Assembly: GCA_015200345.1 (NCBI GenBank)
Contig: CP054187.1
Location: 3,456,470-3,520,469, forward strand
DNA: 64,000 bases
Direction: 5' to 3'
From: Planctomycetia bacterium
Lineage (GTDB): Bacteria; Planctomycetota; Phycisphaerae; UBA1845; UTPLA1
Shown in pieces: positions 1 through 8,743 of the stretch. Both the position numbers and the translations under genes were made by a program. The notes beneath the pieces were generated by a model that saw only the letters and a list, made by a program, of their open reading frames with translations, was not told the DNA's origin and made no database searches. How positions within the stretch are numbered: position 1 is the stretch's first letter; each line of letters starts with the position of its first letter.

Positions 1-4
1 GGCC

Positions 5-409
5 GTGCGGCGCGAGGCGCGCACGATCAAGACCGGTTCGATCGGAAAGATCCGCTCGCGGCGGCGCGTCCTCGCTTGGATCGGTCGCGTCGGCGCGCCG
101 CTGGCGGTCGCGGCGGCGATTGTGATCGCCGTCTGGTGGCCCCGGGACGTCGGCGGACCGTTGGATGCGCCGAACGGCGCTTCGCCTTCGGGCGGCACGG
201 TCGCGAAAGGTCCGGAACCGGCGCTGCGCCCGCGCACAGTGCTCGTTTCGCTCGAAACACCGGAGCCGATCGGAGTGGTGACCTTCACGTTTGACGAGGC
301 CAGACGCGATCCGAAATCGCCGCCCGAGCCGCAGGGCTGGGCGGGTATCGCAGCCGATCGCGACGGGGCTGCCGCGAGTGACTACGTCGTGGACCCGTTC
401 CTTTACTAG
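5..409 (+). CDS. hypothetical single-pass membrane protein, possibly 5'-truncated
   Basis: The reading frame is open from the window edge and the first usable codon is GTG at 5, so the true start may lie upstream. It has a basic N-terminus, one clear membrane segment at about residues 32-46 (LAVAAAIVIAVWW), then a Pro/Ala/Gly-rich tail of about 85 residues presumably outside the cytoplasm. No enzyme motif is visible. The stop lies 31 bases before the next gene, whose product is an exported STN-domain protein, so the two are probably co-transcribed. The layout would suit the C-terminal half of an anti-sigma or FecR-like regulator, but nothing in the visible part proves it. I do not recognise the family. 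Confidence 0.5.
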   Translation: MRREARTIKTGSIGKIRSRRRVLAWIGRVGAPLAVAAAIVIAVWWPRDVGGPLDAPNGASPSGGTVAKGPEPALRPRTVLVSLETPEPIGVVTFTFDEARRDPKSPPEPQGWAGIAADRDGAAASDYVVDPFLY

Positions 410-440
410 CCGGCGGTTCTGCGTGGTACGAGGTGACGTG

Positions 441-1583
441 ATGCAAAACACGAAAACATGGACGTGGTTGTGCGCGGCCTTGCTCGGGCTGGCGGTGATC
501 AGCCGAAGCGGCGCGGCCCAGGCCGATGGTCCGGACGTGGCGCAGCTGCTGGATCAAAAGGTCGAAAGCCTGACCATGAGCGGCATGGAGTTGCCGGCCG
601 CGCTGGCCGATCTGGGCAAACAGGTCGGCGTCACGATCGTGCTCGATGACGAGTCGGCCGAAATGCTGCCGTGGGGCAAGCAAACAAAACTGGCCGACGT
701 GACGATTACCAATGCATCGCTGCGCGAGGCATTGCCGAAGATTCTCGGCGCGTTGGGCATGACGTACGAAGTGCGCGAACAATCGGTGGTCGTGGTGGCG
801 ACCGATCCGCTGCGGCGGTTGGCGCGGCGGGCGACGTGGGAGGAACTGAAACTGCTGCGCCGAATGAGTGAGACGGCCTATTCGCCGGCGGCGTTCGGTG
901 AGTTCAAGCTGCAATATCGCATCACGTCGAAGGTGGACGCGCCCAAGATGCTGCTGGAGCAGATGGAAAAGTCGGGCCAGGGCTCGGTCGCGCAGGTGCT
1001 GGAGACGGCCACGGGCGCGCTGCGCTGGGGCTGGACGCCGGAAGACGATCACATCGTGATCCGCACGGGGCAGGCGCAGATCGCCGGCAAGCTGTCGCGC
1101 CGGGTGACGGCGCGCTACACCGGCCAGCCGCTATCGCAGATTCTGGTGGACCTGGGCGACAAGGCCGGCGTGATGTTCAAGCTGGAGCCGGGCCTTCTGT
1201 TGAAGCTGCCGCCGTCGGTGAGTAGCTATACGCTTGTCTTACAATCGACGTCGATTCGGGCGGCGCTGGAGCTGATGGCTGCCGAGACAGGGCTGAAGTA
1301 CGAGATTCACGCCGATGCGGTCTCGATCGGCGTCGGCGAAGCCGCCGCCGGATCAGGTCCGGCCACCGGCGGCGCGACGCGCTCGGGCAGCAGTCCGATC
1401 GCCGCGAAGGTCAGCATCCCGGCGAAGGAAGGCGGCGTGTCGTATGAGATCTTCCTGCGTGAAGACGAACTGCCGGCCGAGTTCCTCGAACATCGCGAGC
1501 AGCTCAAGCAGCAGTACATTCAGAAGCTGATGGCCGAACTGGCCCCCGACCCGCGCATCCGAACGGGAGAGGAACAGAAGTAG
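441..1583 (+). CDS. exported protein with two secretin/TonB short N-terminal (STN)-like domains
   Basis: The protein has 380 residues. The ATG at 441 is chosen because it begins a good signal peptide (residues 1-28, ending SGAAQA) and follows a GAGGTG ribosome site 6 bases upstream; the frame is open further upstream without such support. Residues about 35-120 and 215-300 each show the STN pattern, an amphipathic helix such as ELPAALADLGKQVGV followed by short strands and ending EVREQSVVVV. In secretins and TonB-dependent receptors STN domains sit in the periplasm and bind partner proteins. Here no secretin or beta-barrel domain follows; the C-terminus is short and charged. It may be a periplasmic adaptor or part of a signalling pair with the upstream membrane protein. 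The specific role is unknown. Confidence 0.7.
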   Translation: MQNTKTWTWLCAALLGLAVISRSGAAQADGPDVAQLLDQKVESLTMSGMELPAALADLGKQVGVTIVLDDESAEMLPWGKQTKLADVTITNASLREALPKILGALGMTYEVREQSVVVVATDPLRRLARRATWEELKLLRRMSETAYSPAAFGEFKLQYRITSKVDAPKMLLEQMEKSGQGSVAQVLETATGALRWGWTPEDDHIVIRTGQAQIAGKLSRRVTARYTGQPLSQILVDLGDKAGVMFKLEPGLLLKLPPSVSSYTLVLQSTSIRAALELMAAETGLKYEIHADAVSIGVGEAAAGSGPATGGATRSGSSPIAAKVSIPAKEGGVSYEIFLREDELPAEFLEHREQLKQQYIQKLMAELAPDPRIRTGEEQK

Positions 1584-1661
1584 TCGCCATGTTCGGCAGT
1601 CGGTCTGCCCGAACCATGCAGCGTCGCGGGCAGCGACTCGGTGTGCGTCGCTGGGGCGGCC

Positions 1662-1690
1662 TTGAATCGCCTGCCTATTCCCCCTATAAA
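1662..1690 (+). promoter_or_regulatory. sigma70-type promoter for the tRNA(CAT) gene
   Basis: TTGAAT (1662-1667) and TATAAA (1685-1690) are separated by 17 bases and end 14 bases before the tRNA gene. Spacing and position fit a housekeeping sigma promoter. It is inferred from sequence only. Confidence 0.6.
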
Positions 1691-1704
1691 TTACCGCTCG
1701 AAAC

Positions 1705-1777
1705 AGCGGCGTAGCTCAGTTGGCAGAGCAAGGGATTCATAAGCCCTGGGTCGCCGGTTCAAGTCCGGCCGCCGCTA
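1705..1777 (+). tRNA. tRNA-Met (anticodon CAT)
   Basis: A complete cloverleaf can be drawn. The acceptor stem is AGCGGCG/CGCCGCT and the D arm is GCTC/GAGC. The 7-base anticodon loop TTCATAA has anticodon CAT, and the T arm is GCCGG-TTCAAGT-CCGGC. The CCA end is not encoded. The acceptor has an A-U first pair and the anticodon stem lacks three G-C pairs next to the loop, so it does not look like the initiator. Elongator Met is favoured, but a lysidine-modified tRNA-Ile2 also carries CAT and cannot be excluded without identity-element analysis. Confidence 0.9.
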
Positions 1778-1892
1778 ATTCCTCTTGTCCATCCGATACA
1801 GACTCGCGTCTTGACACGCGTGCTGTTGCGCGAGTCGGGTCTTCGGACCCGGCCTGCGGTAGTTGCCAGACCCCAATTGCATCCCGCGCTTG

Positions 1893-2345
1893 TCAAACCG
1901 CGATCCGCGCCTTGATCGGATTGCAAACGCGCTCCCAGTCTTCGCGAAGCAGTTTGACGGCCTCGGTGTGCGTGCCGGCCTGCATCACGAGGTACGTGTC
2001 CGATGCCAGGCGCTCGTCCATCACGGTCTTCAGGTTGAAAAGTCGTCCGACAGGCGGCTCGGCGCCGATCTCGCAATCGGGACAGACAATTCGCATTTCC
2101 TCCTCGGTCGCCAGTTCAACGCGCGGTTCGCCCAGCGCGCGGGCGGCGCGGTCCAGATCAAGTCGATCGCATGCCGCGATCACGCACATCGCGAAACCCT
2201 TTTCGCCCTTGACCAGCACCGGCTTGGCGACGAATCGACCGGGGACGTGCTCCGCGGCGGCTAACTCCTGTGACGTGAAGGCGGTTCGATGGGTCTTCTT
2301 CTCAAACGGGATCTTTTCGTTTCGCAGTAGTGTTTCGAGTTCCAT
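1893..2345 (-). CDS. YbaK/EbsC-type aminoacyl-tRNA deacylase-like protein
   Basis: This 150-residue protein starts at the ATG at 2345 (MELETLLRNEK); an in-frame extension to 2450 adds only low-complexity residues and is disfavoured. It shows the YbaK/ProX fold signature. The region after the first helix carries VAKPVLVKG, with the lysine expected to bind the 3' end of tRNA, and the C-terminal half has the family pattern GAEPPVG, then FNLKTVMDERL and VMQAGTHTEAV. Family members hydrolyse mischarged tRNAs (Cys-tRNA-Pro or Ala-tRNA-Pro) in trans. The substrate here cannot be told from sequence. It stands alone, convergent with the tRNA at 1705 and divergent from the next operon. Confidence 0.8.
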   Translation of the reverse strand: MELETLLRNEKIPFEKKTHRTAFTSQELAAAEHVPGRFVAKPVLVKGEKGFAMCVIAACDRLDLDRAARALGEPRVELATEEEMRIVCPDCEIGAEPPVGRLFNLKTVMDERLASDTYLVMQAGTHTEAVKLLREDWERVCNPIKARIAV

Positions 2346-3083
2346 GGTCCGGGCCTCCCAGGTGGCGCGCGGCCGAGCGGTGCGCAGCGGCTCGCACGGG
2401 CCGACTGCGATCCCGGTCTTGCCTCTTGAAATTGGCAGTTTGTGTGCCACGCGTTGCCCCCACCACGAACGCGCGCAATCGACGGGGATACGACAGGAAA
2501 CTGACTCCGGCCTGGCGAAGTTTCATCGGTTCCAGGGCCAATAGGACTCTGCATGCGTAGAAAGTCGCAGGCGTAGCGTGTATTCATGCCATGTCCGACG
2601 GGAAATACCGTATGCCGCCGCCGGGGAGGCCGGTCTCCATAAAGGGTTCGCTGCGCGCCCAGGCGTTTTCCGCGCATTCCTGCACGCGAGAAAAAGCGGA
2701 CGCGAACGCACGAACGGATGCTCGTGAACTGCGCGATCGGTCGATCGACTGCATCAGGAGAGCGGTGCGTCGTGCTCTTTCACATGCCTGCGGGGTTAGC
2801 TGACGGGCTGGGCCTTGAAAGTGGCCTGGAGCCGACCGACTCCTTCGCCCCGGCCGCGACGCTTGATAGCAAGGCGGCGGTGGGTTCCCCGCTCCCCGGC
2901 GTCAACCGGGGATTCGGCTCCGACAACAGGGGAATGGTAGCCGACTTTCGGCGGCGGTCAAAGGCGAGTCGGGACGAGCGGGCGGGTCGCAAGCAGATTG
3001 GTTATAGTGTGCGTTTTGCCCTGGCGCATTCGGTCGTAGCGGTACCGCGATTGGAATCGGCGCCGTGGGCGACAGGAAAAAAT
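2346..3083. other. 738-base intergenic region between divergent genes
   Basis: This gap separates the YbaK-like gene (minus) from the thioesterase operon (plus). An open frame continuous with the thioesterase runs back to 2718 but encodes low-complexity sequence with no homology that I recognise. TATAGT at 3003-3008 could be a -10 element for the downstream operon, but no matching -35 is visible. I see no RNA gene or convincing protein here. Confidence 0.4.
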
Positions 3084-3548
3084 ATGTCGTCGCAATCCAG
3101 CGATTCAACGTGCATCTCCACGACGCACCTCGTGAAGAGCGAGGACCTGAACCACCACCAGACGCTCTATGCCGGCCGGTGCGTCGAGTGGTGCGTGCAA
3201 ATGGCCTACATTGCGGCGGAGAACTGCTTCGATGAGGCGCGGCCGGTCGTGTTCATGTCGATCCGCAGCTTGTCGATGCGAACGCCGGCGCGGCTGGGGG
3301 AGATTCTGCGATTCGAAGGGCGGGTCGATTACATCGGGGAATCCACCATCGGCATCAAGGTCGATGCGTGGAAGCTGCAACCCAAGGACGACCCCAAACC
3401 GGTTGCCACAGGGACGTTTCTCTTTTGCACGGTCGATGAGCAGGGGCGGGCCGTGGCACATGGTCTGCCGGCGCTGGCGGGCGCATCGCCGGCGTCGCAG
3501 CGCCGCTGGAAGCAGGACGACCTCGCGGTGGGTCGCTCGCCGGCATGA
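3084..3548 (+). CDS. hotdog-fold acyl-CoA thioesterase
   Basis: The protein has 154 residues. ATG 3084 follows AGGAAA at a 5-base distance and fits the N-terminus of the family. The sequence has the BFIT/BACH-type hotdog signature: HLVKSEDLNHHQTLYAGRCV, where the Asn-His pair and following loop lie at the usual active-site position, then an inner beta-sheet (FEGRVDYIG, TGTFLFCTVD). Such enzymes hydrolyse acyl-CoA to the free acid and CoA in the cytoplasm. Chain-length preference is not predictable. Its stop overlaps the mnmE start in the ATGA quartet, so it is translationally coupled to tRNA modification genes; the functional link, if any, is unclear. Confidence 0.75.
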   Translation: MSSQSSDSTCISTTHLVKSEDLNHHQTLYAGRCVEWCVQMAYIAAENCFDEARPVVFMSIRSLSMRTPARLGEILRFEGRVDYIGESTIGIKVDAWKLQPKDDPKPVATGTFLFCTVDEQGRAVAHGLPALAGASPASQRRWKQDDLAVGRSPA

Positions 3549-4927
3549 ATCCGGATGATACAATTGTAGCGATTAGCTCGGCGGCGGGGGCGGCTGCGCG
3601 GGGGATCGTGCGCGTGTCGGGGCCGGCGGCGATGGCGATTGCGTCGAACGTATTTGAGGCTGACGATGCAGCCGCAGCCGGGTCAGGCGGCGCGTCGCCA
3701 TCCGGAGCGAGCGATTGCGTGGAGGGCTTCGTACGCGTCGGGCGGTTTCGGCTGCCGGGGTTTGCGCTCGTGTTTCGCGCGCCGCGCAGCTACACCGGTC
3801 AGGATGTTGTGGAGCTTCATTTTCTCGGCGCGCCGGTGCTTCTGGGCTGGGTGGTCGAGGCTTGCATCGCCGCCGGGGCGCGGCGAGCCGAGCCGGGGGA
3901 GTTCACCCTGCGCGCGGTCCTCGCCGGGCGCATGGATCTTTCGCAGGCACACGGTGTGGCGGGCATGATTGCAGCGCGGTCGGACATGCAATTGCGCGCG
4001 GCCGAGCGACTGCTTCACGGAGAGCTGTCGCGCGTGGCGGGAGCGGCGCGCGAGCGGTTGGCGGATTTGCTTTCGTTGGTGGAAGGCGCGCTGGATTTCG
4101 CGGAAGAGCCGATCGAGTTCATTACACCGGGGCAATTGCGTGATGGGTTGATGGAAGTGCGTAAGGCCCTCGCGGCGACAACGGCAGCCGGTGTTCGCGC
4201 CGAGCGCTGGGAGCAATTGCCGCGTGTCGTATTGGCAGGTCATCCGAATGCGGGGAAGTCGAGTTTGCTGAATCGCCTGACCGGCCTGGACCGCGCGATT
4301 TGCGCGCCCGTGGCGGGAACGACCCGCGATGTGCTTTCCGCGCCGCTGCAACTGGGGGAGATGGAATGCCTGCTGATTGACGTGGCCGGAGTAGTGGAAG
4401 CGGTTGATGCGCTGGACGCGCAAGCACAGCGAGCCGCGCGCGATGCCCTCGCGTCGGCCGACCTCGTGGTATGGGTGGTGGATGTTGCCGAGAGCGATCC
4501 GACGCGACGCGTGGAGCCGCCGGCTTTCGACGTCCCAATCCTTCTCGTTGGAAACAAGTGCGATCTGCTGGGGTCGGGGCGCGCGGCAGGGGTGAGCGAG
4601 TACGAACTACTCGTCAGCGCGGCGACGGGCGCCGGAGTGGATGCGTTGAAGTCGGCGCTGGCGGCGCGGCTGCGAGCCCGCGAGTCGGCGGTGAGCGACG
4701 CGGCGATCGCGCTGATGTCGGAGCATCGGGCGGCGCTGGACGCGGCGCTGGAGTCGCTGGATCGCGCGATCAAGCTGGCGTTGTCGTCTGGCGAAACGCT
4801 ATCCGACGCGGACCTCGTCGCGGCGGAATTGCGAACTGCGGCGGAGGAATTGGGTGTGCTGGCGGGCCAGGAAGACACGGAAGAATTGCTCGGACGGATT
4901 TTTTCGCGATTCTGCGTGGGAAAATGA
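3545..4927 (+). CDS. mnmE: tRNA modification GTPase MnmE (TrmE)
   Basis: The protein has 460 residues, the usual length. It begins NPDDTIVAISSAAGAAARGIVRVSG, the N-terminal tetrahydrofolate-binding domain. The embedded G domain has G1 GHPNAGKSS, G2 GTTRD, G3 DVAG (usually DTAG) and G4 NKCD. The C-terminus is the diagnostic FCVGK, whose cysteine acts in catalysis. With MnmG it makes the 5-carboxymethylaminomethyl group on U34 of tRNAs reading two-codon boxes. It starts inside the thioesterase stop and its own stop overlaps the HAD gene start, so the three genes form a tightly coupled operon. MnmG is not in the window. Confidence 0.95.
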   Translation: MNPDDTIVAISSAAGAAARGIVRVSGPAAMAIASNVFEADDAAAAGSGGASPSGASDCVEGFVRVGRFRLPGFALVFRAPRSYTGQDVVELHFLGAPVLLGWVVEACIAAGARRAEPGEFTLRAVLAGRMDLSQAHGVAGMIAARSDMQLRAAERLLHGELSRVAGAARERLADLLSLVEGALDFAEEPIEFITPGQLRDGLMEVRKALAATTAAGVRAERWEQLPRVVLAGHPNAGKSSLLNRLTGLDRAICAPVAGTTRDVLSAPLQLGEMECLLIDVAGVVEAVDALDAQAQRAARDALASADLVVWVVDVAESDPTRRVEPPAFDVPILLVGNKCDLLGSGRAAGVSEYELLVSAATGAGVDALKSALAARLRARESAVSDAAIALMSEHRAALDAALESLDRAIKLALSSGETLSDADLVAAELRTAAEELGVLAGQEDTEELLGRIFSRFCVGK

Positions 4928-5628
4928 GAACGGGAGCGGGCATGGAATTGGACGGCGTCTTTCTTGACATGTACGGAACCCTGACGGCGGGCGATCGTCA
5001 GGCGGTGGAGGCGACGTGCGAGCATCTTGTGCGGGATTTTCGGCTGGCCATCTCGGCACACGAGTTGAGCATCACATGGGGCGAGCGATTTTTTCACGCG
5101 CTGGACTTCTGCAATGGCGACGCTTTCCTGACGCTCTTCGACGTGGAGCGCCGCACGCTGCGCGAGACGATGGCCGCACTCGGTGTCACCATGGACCCGA
5201 CGCCCTATGCCGAGATGCTGCGGCGCTACTGGAGCGATCCGCCGCTTCAGCCCGAGGCGATCGCGTTTCTGCAAACGTGTTCGCTCCCGGTGTGCCTCGT
5301 TTCGAACGCCGACCGGGTCGACATCGACGCGGTGATTGAACGGCACGCGCTCAAGCTGGAGCGTGTGGTGACGTCCGAGGACGCCCGCAGCTACAAACCC
5401 GATCGCGCCATTTTCGACCAGGCGCTGGCCCAGACCGGCTGGCGGCGCGAGCGCGTGATTCACGTCGGCGACAGCCTGCACAGCGATGTCGGCGGGGCCA
5501 TGGTCGCCGGCCTCCGCAGCGGCTGGGTCAATCGTGCGCACCGCATCCATGACATCGGCACGCACACGCCGGACCACGAGTTCGGTGATTTGCTGGAATT
5601 CCTCCGCTGGCTTGATCAAGGCGCCTGA
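4924..5628 (+). CDS. HAD-superfamily hydrolase, DxYGT subtype
   Basis: The ORF gives 234 residues from ATG 4924 (overlapping the mnmE stop) or 228 from ATG 4942. All four HAD motifs are present: I, FLDMYGTLT with nucleophile Asp; II, SNADR; III, the lysine of SYKPDRAIF; IV, HVGDSLHSDVGGA. The second motif-I aspartate, the general acid of HAD phosphatases, is tyrosine, as in 2-haloacid dehalogenases. A helical cap lies between motifs I and II. It is probably a cytoplasmic hydrolase of unknown substrate; the DxY motif argues against assuming a phosphatase. The gene overlaps the convergent TPR glycosyltransferase gene by 13 bases at the 3' ends. Confidence 0.8.
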   Translation: MRTGAGMELDGVFLDMYGTLTAGDRQAVEATCEHLVRDFRLAISAHELSITWGERFFHALDFCNGDAFLTLFDVERRTLRETMAALGVTMDPTPYAEMLRRYWSDPPLQPEAIAFLQTCSLPVCLVSNADRVDIDAVIERHALKLERVVTSEDARSYKPDRAIFDQALAQTGWRRERVIHVGDSLHSDVGGAMVAGLRSGWVNRAHRIHDIGTHTPDHEFGDLLEFLRWLDQGA

Positions 5629-7718
5629 TCGGCGGGAGCGCTGGCGGGCATCGACGCGGCCGCGTTCAGCGCCGCCTGCGCGCGAGCCAGGGCCTGTTGC
5701 GCCGGGACCAGCTCGGGCCGGATCCGCAACGTCGCCTCGTAATGCGGGATTGCATCCTTCCAGCGGCCCAGGCGTGCCAGTGTATTGGCATAATTGAAAT
5801 GCACGCTCGCCTCGTCGGGCGCGAGCGCCAGCGCCCGCTCGTAGTAGGGGATGGATGCCTCGATCCGGTCGGTGAACGATAGCGCGTTGGCCAGACCGTT
5901 CAGCACGCGGAGCGATTCCCCGGCGTAGAAAAGATTGCGCCGATAGAGCGGAATCGCCTCGGCCGGCTCGTTCACCTTTACCAGCAAATCGGCCAGTTGC
6001 CGCAGGGCGTCGGCGTGTTCCGGGCGAATGCGCAGCGTCTCGCGATAGTGATGGATGGCCGCGTCGATGTTTCGCTGCTCGTCGTAGATGCAGGCGAGAT
6101 AGAAGTGCGCTTCGCTGTGCGAGTTGTCCAGCTCCAGCGCCCGGCGGAAGGCGGCCGCCGCCTCATCGAGCCGGCCGAGCTTGGTAAGAAGGACGCCCTT
6201 GACGGTATTCGCTTCGGGATACTTCGGGTCGAGCTTTACGGCCTGTTCGGCATGCGTGAGTGCTTCGTCGTATCGCTTCAGGGCGTTGAGCACCTGGGCC
6301 ATGCCATAGTGCCCGGCGACAAAGCGGGGGTCTTTCTCCAGCGCGCCGCGATACAGCGCGATCGCTTCGTCGTGGCGTTCTTGACGAAGCAGGACCGCAC
6401 CCAGGGCGAGATGTGCGCGAGGATTCGCCGGTTCGATTTCAAGCGTGCTGCGCCAGAGCCGCTCGGCGGTGGCGTAGTCCCGATTGCGGGCAATCGTGCG
6501 ACCGCCCAGCGCCAGCAGGGCGATTCCCACGAGTCCAATCGCAAAGCTCGGAGCAAGTCGCGCCGCCGCCGACCGGGTCGCGGCCCACTTGCTTAACGCC
6601 TCATGCGTGCCCAGAACAGCCAGCGCGCAAAGCGGCGCGAGGGCAAGGTACATGCGGTGCTCAAAGGCCGGGTCGACGATGGGCACGAAGCTCGACGTGG
6701 GCGAGAGAATGATGAAGAAACTCGCGGCGATCAGGCCGATCGGCGGGTGACGGCGGAGCAGGGCGATTGTGCCGGCCAGCAGCATCGCGACGGCGCACAT
6801 CTGCGGCACCCAGTCGGTCCAGGTGCGCGCGATCGGCCAGGCGTAGTCGATGCAGAGGTGCAGCGGAAATATGGACAATTGAAGATATTTGAGGAGGACG
6901 CCGAACTGGGTGCGGGCATAATCAACGGGTGAGAGGCCTTGCAGCCCGAAGCCGACGGTGTTGGAGCGCGGGCCTCCAGCGATGAGCGCAAAGAGGATCA
7001 ACCACGTCGCCGCGATGCCGAGATGGGTCAGCCCGCGCCGCGCGAGGGTTTGTCGAATTCCTCCGCTCAAGAGCACGACGTCATACCAGAAGATGACGAA
7101 CGGTGCCGTGACCATGACCTCCTTGCAGCCCATGCCCAGAGCCGAACAGATCACCGCGCCGGCCGACCAGGGGAGCGGCCGCGGCGAAGCGGCGGCGCGG
7201 ACGACGCAATAAAGCGTCGCAAGGTAGAACAAACTCACCATGCACTCGACGCGCTGGATGACATAGGTCACGGATTCGGTTTGCAGCGGATGGACCACCC
7301 AGAGCAGGGCGGTCACGACTGCCAGCGCCGTCGCGGAGCGTTCAAACCGCTCTCGAAATCGCTCCGCGAGCAGCGTGCGCCGGACGACGCCGAACAGCAG
7401 CAATCCGGAGGCGAGGTGAATCAACACGTTGAAGAGGTGATACCCGCGGACGTCCAGCCCGCCCAGCGCGTAGTTGATCGCCAGCGTGTAGGCAACGACC
7501 GGACGACCGGAGACGGTCGACTGGTAGGGGGCCGACACCGCCTCGCGCAGCGGCCACAGGGATCGAATATAGACGTTCTCCGTGATCGAGTACTGATCGT
7601 CAAAAACGAACGGACCATTCAGGCTGTTGGCATAGACGCCCGCGCCGGCGAGGGCGATCAGCAGCCCGGCCTGCCACGGGGCGATGCGGGTTGCGAGGGT
7701 AGGGCCGTGCGGCGACAT
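5616..7718 (-). CDS. GT-C-type membrane glycosyltransferase with C-terminal TPR domain (TMTC-like)
   Basis: The protein has 700 residues. The first 400 or so hold about ten membrane segments with the GT-C hallmark acidic pair early on (GPFVFDDQYSITEN near residue 37), as in protein O-mannosyltransferases and TMTC proteins. Residues from about 430 form at least seven TPR units, recognised by the repeating A-x-x-x-Y/L-x-x-A-L pattern (RHDEAIALYRGALEKDP, RYDEALTHAEQAVKLDP, RLDEAAAAFRRALELD). The likely role is transfer of a lipid-linked sugar to proteins or glycans at the outer face of the inner membrane. It is the last gene of the minus-strand envelope operon, 14 bases after the Gfo/Idh gene. 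Donor and acceptor are unknown. Confidence 0.8.
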   Translation of the reverse strand: MSPHGPTLATRIAPWQAGLLIALAGAGVYANSLNGPFVFDDQYSITENVYIRSLWPLREAVSAPYQSTVSGRPVVAYTLAINYALGGLDVRGYHLFNVLIHLASGLLLFGVVRRTLLAERFRERFERSATALAVVTALLWVVHPLQTESVTYVIQRVECMVSLFYLATLYCVVRAAASPRPLPWSAGAVICSALGMGCKEVMVTAPFVIFWYDVVLLSGGIRQTLARRGLTHLGIAATWLILFALIAGGPRSNTVGFGLQGLSPVDYARTQFGVLLKYLQLSIFPLHLCIDYAWPIARTWTDWVPQMCAVAMLLAGTIALLRRHPPIGLIAASFFIILSPTSSFVPIVDPAFEHRMYLALAPLCALAVLGTHEALSKWAATRSAAARLAPSFAIGLVGIALLALGGRTIARNRDYATAERLWRSTLEIEPANPRAHLALGAVLLRQERHDEAIALYRGALEKDPRFVAGHYGMAQVLNALKRYDEALTHAEQAVKLDPKYPEANTVKGVLLTKLGRLDEAAAAFRRALELDNSHSEAHFYLACIYDEQRNIDAAIHHYRETLRIRPEHADALRQLADLLVKVNEPAEAIPLYRRNLFYAGESLRVLNGLANALSFTDRIEASIPYYERALALAPDEASVHFNYANTLARLGRWKDAIPHYEATLRIRPELVPAQQALARAQAALNAAASMPASAPADQAP

Positions 7719-7732
7719 GGTGCCCCCTGGGC

Positions 7733-8743
7733 TTACGCGCCCCAGCGATGCGCGCCGAGGGCGGCGACGATGTCGGAGGCGAGCCGGACCGCGGCGGCGC
7801 CGTCCTCCGCGGTGACGGGGGGCGGCTTGCCGGTTGCGACGCTTTCGAGGAATGCTTCCAGCTCGGCGCGGAGCGGCTCCACGTCGTCCACGAGCAGCGG
7901 CTCGACCTTCACCAGTTGGCCGAAATCGACGTTGGCCATGTCAGCAAGATTCTCAAACTTTCCGTCGCGCGCCATGGCGAGGATGTCGAGATTCGCGTCG
8001 CGCGTGATGGCGATGCCGGTCTTGCGCTGATAATCAAGCGAGAGGTAGGCCGTCTCGCTGAAGACGCGGATGCGCCGATCGGTCTTCAAGGCCAGGCGCG
8101 AGGCGACGAGATTGGCCACGGCCCCGTTCTCAAACACGACGCGGGCGTTGGCCACGTCTTCGTGGCGCGAAAGCACGTTCACGCCGACGGCATCCAGCCG
8201 GGCCACCGGCGACTTGACCAAATTCAGCACAATGTCGATATCGTGAATCATCATATCGGACACGACGCCGATGTCGGCCGAGCGAAATCGAAACGGACTG
8301 ATGCGCTGGGTCTCGATGTACTTGGGCGAGATCTGCAGCCGTTGCATGGCCCGCACGACCGGATTGAACCGCTCGGTATGACCCACGGAAAGCAGCGCGC
8401 CCGTCTCCCGTGCAATCGCCAGCATCCGATCCGCCTCTTCGACGTTCGGCGCCAGCGGTTTCTCGACGAGCACGGCCACCCCGCGGCGCATCAGCGGTTC
8501 GGCCACCGCGAGATGATGGATCGTGGGCACCGCGACCGTCACGGCGCGAACGTCGGCCGGCAACTCATCGATGGAAGTCATCGCGCGGCATTGGAAGTCC
8601 TTTGCGCAATCGCGTGCCCGCTCGGCATTCGCATCGACGACGGCGATCAACTGCGCGGAAGGCAACTCGCCATAGAGCCGTGCGTGGTGCCGGCCCATGT
8701 GGCCCACGCCGACCACGGCGACGGGAATCGGTTGATGGCTCAC
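7733..8743 (-). CDS. Gfo/Idh/MocA-family NAD(P)-dependent oxidoreductase
   Basis: This 336-residue protein starts at GTG 8743. It has an N-terminal Rossmann fold (VAVVGVGHMGRHHARLY), the family EKP motif (VLVEKPLAPNVEEAD) with the catalytic lysine, and a C-terminal alpha/beta dimer domain with MIHDIDIVL, carrying Asp and His at the substrate site. The start overlaps the lpxA stop by four bases (GTGA), so it is coupled to lipid A synthesis. In bacteria with amide-linked lipid A, a Gfo/Idh enzyme (GnnA) encoded beside lpxA oxidises UDP-GlcNAc at C3. That role is an attractive inference here, not proved. A generic sugar dehydrogenase for glycan synthesis is the alternative. Confidence 0.8.
   Translation of the reverse strand: MSHQPIPVAVVGVGHMGRHHARLYGELPSAQLIAVVDANAERARDCAKDFQCRAMTSIDELPADVRAVTVAVPTIHHLAVAEPLMRRGVAVLVEKPLAPNVEEADRMLAIARETGALLSVGHTERFNPVVRAMQRLQISPKYIETQRISPFRFRSADIGVVSDMMIHDIDIVLNLVKSPVARLDAVGVNVLSRHEDVANARVVFENGAVANLVASRLALKTDRRIRVFSETAYLSLDYQRKTGIAITRDANLDILAMARDGKFENLADMANVDFGQLVKVEPLLVDDVEPLRAELEAFLESVATGKPPPVTAEDGAAAVRLASDIVAALGAHRWGA

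Noticed and set aside
1705-1777. Initiator tRNA-fMet
   Set aside because: The first acceptor pair is A-U rather than the mismatched pair of initiators, and the anticodon stem lacks the three G-C pairs.
2718-3083. N-terminal extension of the thioesterase
   Set aside because: The extension has no homology and no ribosome site, while ATG 3084 has both a site and the family N-terminus.
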